Part shown: positions 5,382 to 11,172 of the stretch, piece by piece
How the letters are laid out: the number at the start of each line of letters is the position of its first letter
How positions within the stretch are numbered: position 1 is the stretch's first letter
From: JBBCJM01 sp037190175
Lineage (GTDB): Bacteria; Pseudomonadota; Alphaproteobacteria; Rhodobacterales; Rhodobacteraceae
Assembly (NCBI GenBank): GCA_037190175.1
Contig: JBBCJM010000064.1
Span: forward strand, 1-16,121
DNA length: 16,121 nucleotides
Direction: 5' to 3'
Program-made: the position numbers and the translations under genes
The notes under the pieces: generated by a model
What the model was told of the DNA's origin: nothing
The model's database searches: none
What the model saw: only the letters and a program-made list of their open reading frames with translations

Positions 5382-6464
5382 CTAGGCCCCCGCGAACAGC
5401 CCGCCCGGGTCGAACTTCGCCCGCAAGCCGGCGGTCAGCGCCGCCACCCCCGGCGCCTCGGGCGGCAGCGCCGGCACGGCCATCCCCGGCAAGGGCCGCC
5501 ACAGCGTGGCATGGCCCTGCCCCAGCGCGCCCCGCACGTCCAGCCCCGCGGGTGCCAGCAGCCAGACCAGCGCGCCCCCCCAGTCGAGCACCGCCGGCAC
5601 CTCCGCCTGCCGCCGCAGGGTCTCCAATAGCGCGGGCGCCTCGGAGGGTTTCAGATGCACCCGCCAGACCGCCCCCTGCCGCCCGGCGAAGGGCAGCACG
5701 TCGCGCACCTCCCGCCAGCCGCCTTCGCCCACCTGCCAGCCGGGCCCCAGCAGATCGAGCAGCCGGCCCCGCCGATAGGCGACCGACCCCTCCAGCCCCT
5801 CGATCCGCAGCCGCGTCTCCACCTCGCCGCCCGCATCCAGATGCGCCGCCCCCGTCACCTCCCAGGGCGAGCCCAGGGCGCGCGCCATCGCCGCCACCGC
5901 CTGCGCGACCGACAGCCCCCGGGCCACCAGCGTCGCCTGCGCCTCCGGCGCCGGCAGCACCTTCAGGCTGACCTCGCTCAAGACCCCCAGCACGCCGCGC
6001 GCCCCGGCCATCAGCCGGGCCAGGTCATAGCCGGTGACGTTCTTCATCACCCGCCCGCCATTGCGCACCATTGTCCCCGAGCCGTCCACGAACCGCGCCC
6101 CCAGCAGGAAGTCCCGCGCCGCCCCCGCCTGCACCCGCCGGGGGCCGCTGGCATTGGCGGCCACCACCCCGCCGATGGTGGAGACCCCCTCGCGCCCCAG
6201 CAAAGCCCGCATGTCCGGCGGCTCGAAGGCCAGCCGCTGCCCCTCGCCGGCCAGGATCGCCTCCACGTCGGCCAGGGGCGTGCCCGCCCGCACCACCAGG
6301 GTCAGCGCGCCGGGCTCGTAGAGTTCCAGCCCGGCCAGACCCCCGGTTTCCAGCACCTCCCCCGGCCCCGCGGCCAAGGCGCGCGTGCCGCCCCCGCGCA
6401 CCGCCAGAGGCCCGCGCGCCGCCCGCACCGCCTCCGCCAGTTCGCCTTCATTCGCCGGTCGCAT
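5382..6464 (-). CDS. glcE: Glycolate oxidase FAD-binding subunit GlcE
   Basis: A 360-residue FAD-binding protein, the short flavoprotein subunit of glycolate oxidase. It carries the FAD_binding_4 (PCMH/VAO type) domain: AVRGGGTRALAAGPG near the N-terminus, then REGVSTIGGVVAANASGPRR, RDFLLGARFVDGSG and GRVMKNVTGYDLARLMAGARGVLGVLSEV, motifs typical of GlcE. The start at 6464 (MRPANEGELAEAV) is supported by GGAGG five bases upstream. The frame stays open to 6944 only because it shadows glcD. The gene lies 83 bases after glcD, with a hairpin-rich element between, and one base before glcF. Confidence 0.95.
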   Translation of the reverse strand: MRPANEGELAEAVRAARGPLAVRGGGTRALAAGPGEVLETGGLAGLELYEPGALTLVVRAGTPLADVEAILAGEGQRLAFEPPDMRALLGREGVSTIGGVVAANASGPRRVQAGAARDFLLGARFVDGSGTMVRNGGRVMKNVTGYDLARLMAGARGVLGVLSEVSLKVLPAPEAQATLVARGLSVAQAVAAMARALGSPWEVTGAAHLDAGGEVETRLRIEGLEGSVAYRRGRLLDLLGPGWQVGEGGWREVRDVLPFAGRQGAVWRVHLKPSEAPALLETLRRQAEVPAVLDWGGALVWLLAPAGLDVRGALGQGHATLWRPLPGMAVPALPPEAPGVAALTAGLRAKFDPGGLFAGA

Positions 6465-6490
6465 GAAACCTCCGACCTGTTCCTCATCTT

Positions 6491-6535
6491 GGAGAAATAC
6501 TCCACGGGGGGTCCGGGGGGTGTGAAACCCCCCGG
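6491..6535. repeat. Intra-operon double hairpin (Rhodobacterales-style intergenic element)
   Basis: Between glcD and glcE, GGAG-AAATA-CTCC (6491-6503) is followed by a strong hairpin: CCGGGGGGT (6513-6521), loop GTGAA, ACCCCCCGG (6527-6535), nine perfect pairs. With the preceding CTCATCTTGGAGAAATACTCC-like text this resembles a motif I recall recurring between genes in Rhodobacteraceae; that is memory, not a search. There is no U-run after the stem in the glc direction. It could attenuate, or protect the upstream glcD message from 3' decay. Confidence 0.6.
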
Positions 6536-6547
6536 CGCCTGCCACCC

Positions 6548-7981
6548 TCACGCCGCCCGCCGCCCCGCGCTGACCGCCAGCGGGAAGACCTTGGCCGGGT
6601 TCAGCAACCACCGGGGATCGAACACGTCCTTCACCCGCATCTGCGCCTCCATGTCCGCGGCCCCGAACTGCACCCCCATCAGGTCGCGCTTCTCGACCCC
6701 CACCCCGTGCTCGCCGGTCAGGCAGCCGCCCACCTCGACGCAGAGCTTCAGGATATCCGCCCCGAAGGCCTCGCAGCGTTCCAGATCGCCGGGCCTGTTG
6801 GCGTCGAACAGGATCAGCGGGTGCATGTTGCCGTCGCCGGCGTGGAAGACGTTGGCCACGTCCAGCCCGTAGTGCCTGCTCATCTCGCCGATCCGCCGCA
6901 GCACCTGCGGCAGGGCGGAGACGGGGATGGTGCCGTCCAGGCACATGTAGTCGTTGATCTGCCCCATGGCGCCGAAGGCCGACTTGCGGCCCAGCCAGAT
7001 GCGCCGGCTCTCCTCCTCCGAGCGGCTTTCCCTATACGCCACCGGATGGTGCCGCTCGGCAATGGTCCGGATCCGCGCCAGCTGGTCGGCGATCTCGGCC
7101 TCGGATCCCTCGACCTCCACGATCAGCAGCGCCTCGCAGTCGGGATAGCCGGCCTGGGCGAAGTCCTCGCAGGCGCGGATGCAGGGGCGGTCCATGAATT
7201 CGATGGCCACCGGCAGCAGGCCCGCGCGGATGATGTCGGCCACGCAGGCGCCCGCGGTCTCGTTGGCGTCGAACCCCATCAGCACCGGCCGCGCGCCCTC
7301 GGGCCTGGGCAGGATGCGCAGGGTGGCCTCGGTCACCACGCCCAGCTGCCCCTCCGACCCGCAGACCACGCCCAAGAGGTCGATGCCGGCCGCATCCATC
7401 CACGCCCCCCCCAGTTCCACCACCGTCCCGTCCATCAGCACCAGCGTGACGCCCAAGAGGTTGTTCACCGTCACCCCGTATTTCAGGCAATGCGCCCCGC
7501 CCGAGTTCATCGCGATGTTCCCCGCGATGGCGCAGGCCAGCTGGCTGGAGGGATCGGGGGCGTAGAAGAACCCCTCGCCCTCCACCGCGCCGGTCACCGC
7601 CAGGTTGGTGCGCCCCGCCTGCACCCTGACGAAACGGTTGTCGTAGTCGGCCTCCAGCACCGCGTTCATCCGCGCCACCCCCAGGATCACGCTGTCGGCG
7701 GTGGGCAGCGCGCCCCCGGCCAGCGAGGTGCCCGAGCCGCGCGGCACCACCGGCACCCCCTCGGCATGGCAGAGCCGCAGGACCGCCGAGACCTCGGCGG
7801 TCGTCGCCGGCAGCACCACGGCCAAGGGCGGGCAGCGATAGGCGGTCAGCGCATCGCATTCATAGGCGCGCAGGGCATGGGGATCGGCGATCACCGCCTC
7901 GCCCGGCAGCACCCGCCGCAGCCCGGCCAGGATCGCCTCGCGGCGGGCGAGCACCCGGGGGTCGGGCGGCGGCATCTGCAT
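6548..7981 (-). CDS. glcD: Glycolate oxidase catalytic FAD-linked subunit GlcD
   Basis: The 477-residue catalytic flavoprotein of glycolate oxidase. N-terminal FAD-binding domain: VVPRGSGTSLAGGALP, PSSQLACAIAGNIAMNSGGAHCLKYGVTVNN-type region (written here in pieces: PSSQLACAIAGN, MNSGGAHCLKYG) and CGSEGQLGVVTEATLRILP. C-terminal FAD-oxidase domain: HAGDGNMHPLILFD and GGCLTGEHGVGVEKRDLMG, with the conserved histidines of the lactate/glycolate oxidase group. Three possible ATGs lie at 7987, 7981 and 7975. 7981 is chosen because GGAG stands six bases before it, whereas the one at 7987 abuts that GGAG. This is the first gene of glcDEF, which feeds glyoxylate from phosphoglycolate salvage or external glycolate into central metabolism. 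Expression is probably controlled by a GntR-type regulator acting on the dyad at 7996-8014. Confidence 0.95.
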   Translation of the reverse strand: MQMPPPDPRVLARREAILAGLRRVLPGEAVIADPHALRAYECDALTAYRCPPLAVVLPATTAEVSAVLRLCHAEGVPVVPRGSGTSLAGGALPTADSVILGVARMNAVLEADYDNRFVRVQAGRTNLAVTGAVEGEGFFYAPDPSSQLACAIAGNIAMNSGGAHCLKYGVTVNNLLGVTLVLMDGTVVELGGAWMDAAGIDLLGVVCGSEGQLGVVTEATLRILPRPEGARPVLMGFDANETAGACVADIIRAGLLPVAIEFMDRPCIRACEDFAQAGYPDCEALLIVEVEGSEAEIADQLARIRTIAERHHPVAYRESRSEEESRRIWLGRKSAFGAMGQINDYMCLDGTIPVSALPQVLRRIGEMSRHYGLDVANVFHAGDGNMHPLILFDANRPGDLERCEAFGADILKLCVEVGGCLTGEHGVGVEKRDLMGVQFGAADMEAQMRVKDVFDPRWLLNPAKVFPLAVSAGRRAA

Positions 7982-7995
7982 GGGCATCTCCGATC

Positions 7996-8014
7996 TGGTC
8001 AGTTCATCTTACCA
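7996..8014. promoter_or_regulatory. GntR/FCD-type operator dyad upstream of glcD
   Basis: Read on the minus strand: TGGTAAG-ATGAA-CTGACCA, a 7-bp inverted repeat with one mismatch and a 5-base centre, extended on one side to AATTGGT. TGGT...ACCA half-sites are typical of the GntR FCD group (FadR, PdhR, and the GlcC relatives that control glc genes). It overlaps the candidate -10 of glcD. No regulator gene lies in the window. Confidence 0.5.
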
Positions 8015-8033
8015 ATTAAAGCGGTGGACGCAA
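8006..8033 (-). promoter_or_regulatory. Candidate glcDEF promoter
   Basis: On the minus strand TTGCGT (8033-8028), 16 bases, then TAAGAT (8011-8006), four of six for the -10. The -10 lies inside the inverted repeat at 7996-8014, so a protein bound there would block or modulate polymerase. The call is weak on sequence alone and is helped by this overlap. Confidence 0.4.
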
Positions 8034-8105
8034 GGCACCGGCCACTGCCCTTCCATATGCAGGTTAACAAAGTCGCAGGGATTGTCTGCACACTCTGCCC
8101 GCTGG

Positions 8106-8600
8106 ATGAACCGCAAGCTTCTCTTCGCCGCCCTGGTCGTTGGCGCCGTCGCCATCCAGTGGCTGCGGTCGCGGCCGAATACTGAGACGGTGCTGCCGAA
8201 CGGCTTCGTGCTGCGCCAGGACAGCCTGCTGTCGGCCGATCGCAGCTCGGTCCTCTCGCGTGACATTGAGTTCGTCTGCTTCGATGACCGCTTCATCTGG
8301 GTGATCTCGAAAACGCACGATGAGAGCGGGCTGTTCGACACTCAAACCCAGAGCCGCGTGGCCGAGCGTGACCATCCCGAAATCCGCGCGCCCGGCGGGC
8401 TTGTCCCTCCGGGAACCGGCTGCAACGGCTATCACGCCGAGATGATCGGCCCCGGGCTGCTGCACGGCACCCGCGCGCCGTTCCTGCCCTCCTGCGACCG
8501 CGTGAACCGGGACAACCCGGCACTGCGGGACCGGCGCTGGTTCGACCGGCCCTGCGCAGACGACCGCCCTCCCCGACTGCCGGCCGCTCCTCGGCCCTGA
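8106..8600 (+). CDS. Unrecognised membrane-anchored or exported protein
   Basis: A 164-residue protein I do not recognise. It begins MNRKLLFAALVVGAVAIQWL, a positively charged start and one hydrophobic segment (about 5-20) without a clear cleavage site, so it is probably a signal anchor with the rest in the periplasm. It has four cysteines (58, 106, 130, 150) and an Arg/Pro-rich end. The ATG at 8106 is chosen because it places the hydrophobic segment at the N-terminus; there is no convincing Shine-Dalgarno. The open frame begins at 7980, where it would overlap glcD. Base composition is less G+C-extreme than in the neighbours (for example around 8250-8350), which hints at a different origin. 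It is divergent from glcD and upstream of the cysteine-rich gene. Confidence 0.65.
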   Translation: MNRKLLFAALVVGAVAIQWLRSRPNTETVLPNGFVLRQDSLLSADRSSVLSRDIEFVCFDDRFIWVISKTHDESGLFDTQTQSRVAERDHPEIRAPGGLVPPGTGCNGYHAEMIGPGLLHGTRAPFLPSCDRVNRDNPALRDRRWFDRPCADDRPPRLPAAPRP

Positions 8601-8652
8601 GGAATCTCCCGCCCTTGTGAAGAAAGCTGCCAGCCCCGACAAAGGAAACCGT

Positions 8653-8683
8653 TTGACCCTCCAGCCACTTGAGGAATCAGCAT
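8653..8683 (+). promoter_or_regulatory. MerR/CueR-type promoter of the cysteine-rich gene
   Basis: TTGACC (8653-8658) is followed by a 19-base spacer, CTCCAGCCACTTGAGGAAT, and CAGCAT (8678-8683). The long 19-bp spacer, and a spacer shaped like the copper-regulator consensus (CTTCCAG..ACTGGAAGG type), are hallmarks of promoters activated by MerR-family metal sensors. The -10 is weak and the dyad (CCTC/GAGG) is short, so the assignment is tentative. No MerR-family gene lies in the window. Confidence 0.45.
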
Positions 8684-8714
8684 CCCCTCCATCCCACTAC
8701 ACAGGAGATTCGAC

Positions 8715-9059
8715 ATGACGGACTGCTGCACCAGCTGCACCCCGGGAGGCGGCGAACCCGCCATCGCCTGCACGCTGGGGGCGGGCGACTACCGCGAACG
8801 CCTCGCCGCGATCCGCGACCTCGCCGCCCGCGCCCTGCACGGCAGCCGGCGGGACGGGCTGCGGCTGGAACTGGACTACGACCTGCCGGCGCGGGCCGAG
8901 GTGGAGGCGCTGGTGGCGCAGGAACGGGCCTGCTGCCCCTTCCTGGACTTCGACCTGCACGCGGAGGCGGGCGCGGTAAGGCTGACCATCACCGCCCCCG
9001 AACGCGCGCGGGAGGCGGCCGACGAGCTGTTCGCCCATTTCGCCCCGGGGCGGCCGTAG
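8715..9059 (+). CDS. Small cysteine-rich protein, possible metal-linked function
   Basis: A 114-residue soluble protein, no signal peptide. The N-terminus is MTDCCTSCTPGGG with Cys4, Cys5 and Cys8, then Cys19 in IACTLG. A helical middle follows, then ERACCPFLDFDLHAE (Cys73, Cys74) and a VRLTITAPERAREAADELF ending. I recall similar small proteins (ACTL...ERACC.FL.F...LTITAP) in alphaproteobacteria near metal-response genes, without a named function; this is memory, not a search. The paired cysteines and the MerR-like promoter suggest binding of a soft metal such as Cu or Hg. GGAG stands seven bases before the ATG. The TAG stop is supplied by the terminal repeat at 9056-9112. Confidence 0.85.
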   Translation: MTDCCTSCTPGGGEPAIACTLGAGDYRERLAAIRDLAARALHGSRRDGLRLELDYDLPARAEVEALVAQERACCPFLDFDLHAEAGAVRLTITAPERAREAADELFAHFAPGRP

Positions 9060-9112
9060 GGCGGGGTTCACCCCGCCAACCACGCAAAAAGGCGGGATGA
9101 ATCCCGCCCTAC
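9056..9112. terminator. Paired-hairpin bidirectional terminator supplying both stop codons
   Basis: Two hairpins, GGCGGGG-TTCA-CCCCGCC (9060-9077) and GGCGGGA-TGAA-TCCCGCC (9091-9108), are near-exact reverse complements: from the outer GTAGGG the two 22-base arms (9056-9077 and 9091-9112) differ at only two positions, around a 13-base centre. The TAG in the left GTAGGG (9057-9059) ends the plus-strand gene, and the TAG in the right one (9111-9109, minus strand) ends the minus-strand gene. AAAAA at 9086-9090 gives a U-run for minus-strand transcripts. The layout suits termination from both sides. Confidence 0.75.
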
Positions 9113-11172
9113 CTCCGCCCGCTGCGCCCCTCCAGGATCCAGGCCCCCACCGCCAGACCGGCGGCCAGCAGGAGCCAGGCCCAGGCCGGCAGCACGGGGC
9201 CGACGCGGATGTCCTGGGTGGCATAGCCGCCGCGCGGGGTGATGCCCAGCCAGCCGCGGCCGGCGGCCAGCCTTCCCTCGGCCACCCGGCGCAGGTCGGG
9301 CATCCCCTCCGACAGCGCGGGCGCGCCGCCGCGGGTGGCCTCCACCGCCGGCAGCAGGCGGTCGGCCGAGGCGATGGTCTGTTCGAACTCGCGCGGCGCG
9401 GCGGGGCCCAGCGCCATCACCGTGGCCAGATCCCCCTGCTCCATGCGGTAGAGCCCGATCTCGGGCGCCTCCCATTGCGCGGCCCAGCGGCCGGGGGACT
9501 GCTCGGCGAGGTCCAGCGTGGTCACCGCCCCGTCCGGTCCGGTGATGGTCACGGGGCCCGGGTTCTCGCCCAAAGTCCGGCGGGTGATGGTCAGCCGTTG
9601 GCCCTCGGCGCTGGCCACCAGCGCCTCCTCCTCCAGCTCGGGCTCCTTCATCATCCAGTGGGCGAGGCGGCGCAGCAGCTCCAGCTGCGGCCCGCCGCCC
9701 TCGTAGCCCCGGCCCCAGAGCCACATGTGGTCCGAGGCCATCACCGCGATGCGCCCCTCCTCCACCCGGTCCAGCACGAGGAGCGGCCGCTCGCCCGCCC
9801 CGGTCATCACCGTCTGGCCGCTGCGCTCGCTGACCTCGATGGTGCGGAACCAGCGGCCCCAGCCGCCCTCGGGCGCCAGCCGCTCCAGCCCCTCGGTCAC
9901 CGGATGGCGGCGGCCGAGGTCGGTCAGCGCCGGGCGGAACCCGGTCTCGATCACCCGGCTGGTGGCGTCCACCGGCATGATCTCGGCCAGCGGCGAGCGC
10001 CACAGGCTGTCCACCGTGCCGAACTCCGGCCCCGCGGCCACCAGCACGGTGCCGCCGCGGCGCACGTAGTCGCGCACGTTCTCCAGATAGGACATCGGCA
10101 GGATGCCCCGCAGGCGATAGCGGTCGAAGATGATCAGGTCGAACTCGTCGATCTTCTCGATGAAAAGCTCGCGGGTGGGAAAGGCGATCAGCGACAGCTC
10201 CGAGACCGGGATGCCGTCCTGCTTTTCCGGCGGGCGCAGGATGGTGAAATGCACGAGATCCACCGAAGGGTCGGATTTCAGCAGGTTGCGCCAGACCCTT
10301 TCCCCCGCATGGGGCTCGCCCGAGACCAGGAGCACCCGCAGCCGGTCGCGCACCCCGTTGATCTGCACCACGGCGGCGTTGTTGCGGTCGGTGATCTCGC
10401 CCTCCACCGTCGCCACCTGGAACTGCAGCACGTTCATGCCGCCGTGCGGCAGGGTGACGGGCAGGTCCAGGTCCTGGCCCACCGGCACGAGGAAATGCTG
10501 CGGCTCGCCGCCGTCCACGGCGATGGACAGCTCGGCCCGGCCGGCGGCGGCGGCCGGCACCGCACCCTGGTCCTCGATCCGCAGCACCAGCGTCACCGGC
10601 TCGCCCAGGATGGCGAAGGCCGGGGCGTTCCTCACGATCAGCCGGCGGTCCCAGTCCTCGGGCTCTCCGGTCAAGAGCACGTGCAGCGGCGCGGGCATCC
10701 CCGGCGCGGCCTCGATGTCATGCGCCTGCCCGTCGGTGATCAGGAAGGCCCCGGCGATGCGGGCGCGCGGCTCCTCGGCCAGCGCCTCGGCCAGCGCGGT
10801 CATCAGCAGGGTGCCGCGGTCGCCCTCGCCGTCGCCCACCCGCACCACGCGCAGCTCGGTATTGCCCAAGGCAGCGACGCGGGCGGTCAGCGCCTCCAGC
10901 GCGGCCTCGGTCTGCGCGGGCCGCCCGGCGATGCGCTGGCTGGCGCTGTCGTCCACCACCGCGATCACGATGTCGGTCAGCGGCGTGCGGTCCTCCTCCT
11001 GAAGCGAGGGGTTGGCCAGCGCCGCCAGCAGCGCCGCGGCGGCCAGCCCGCGCAGCCACCAGCCGCGCAAACCGCGCCACAGCGCCACCGCGACCAGCGC
11101 CACGGCCAGCGCCGCCAGCGCCCCCAGCACGGGCCAGGGCAGCAGCGGATGCAGGATCAGGCTCGCCGTCAT
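9109..11172 (-). CDS. Membrane protein with vWA-like and amidotransferase-like domains (MoxR operon)
   Basis: A 687-residue inner-membrane protein, the fourth gene of the MoxR-DUF58-DUF4159 operon. Two hydrophobic segments lie at about 14-32 and 40-53. A von Willebrand A-like region follows with an intact DxSxS metal site, DDSAS (74-78), then a beta-sandwich-like stretch. From about residue 290 there is a class I glutamine-amidotransferase-like fold (RLRVLLVSGEPHAGERVW, FDLIIFDRY, VRRGGTVLVAAGPEFG) without an evident catalytic Cys, so it is probably not enzymatic. A single C-terminal membrane helix (AWAWLLLAAGLAVGAW) ends it. The ATG overlaps the preceding stop in ATGA. The role is thought to be in envelope assembly or stress with the MoxR ATPase; the exact function is unknown. 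Confidence 0.85.
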   Translation of the reverse strand: MTASLILHPLLPWPVLGALAALAVALVAVALWRGLRGWWLRGLAAAALLAALANPSLQEEDRTPLTDIVIAVVDDSASQRIAGRPAQTEAALEALTARVAALGNTELRVVRVGDGEGDRGTLLMTALAEALAEEPRARIAGAFLITDGQAHDIEAAPGMPAPLHVLLTGEPEDWDRRLIVRNAPAFAILGEPVTLVLRIEDQGAVPAAAAGRAELSIAVDGGEPQHFLVPVGQDLDLPVTLPHGGMNVLQFQVATVEGEITDRNNAAVVQINGVRDRLRVLLVSGEPHAGERVWRNLLKSDPSVDLVHFTILRPPEKQDGIPVSELSLIAFPTRELFIEKIDEFDLIIFDRYRLRGILPMSYLENVRDYVRRGGTVLVAAGPEFGTVDSLWRSPLAEIMPVDATSRVIETGFRPALTDLGRRHPVTEGLERLAPEGGWGRWFRTIEVSERSGQTVMTGAGERPLLVLDRVEEGRIAVMASDHMWLWGRGYEGGGPQLELLRRLAHWMMKEPELEEEALVASAEGQRLTITRRTLGENPGPVTITGPDGAVTTLDLAEQSPGRWAAQWEAPEIGLYRMEQGDLATVMALGPAAPREFEQTIASADRLLPAVEATRGGAPALSEGMPDLRRVAEGRLAAGRGWLGITPRGGYATQDIRVGPVLPAWAWLLLAAGLAVGAWILEGRSGRR

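Noticed and set aside
8064..8642. Minus-strand frame (192 codons) opposite the orphan anchored protein
   Set aside because: It has no signal, domain or ribosome site. The plus-strand frame has a hydrophobic N-terminus and more natural composition, although the case for it is only moderate.
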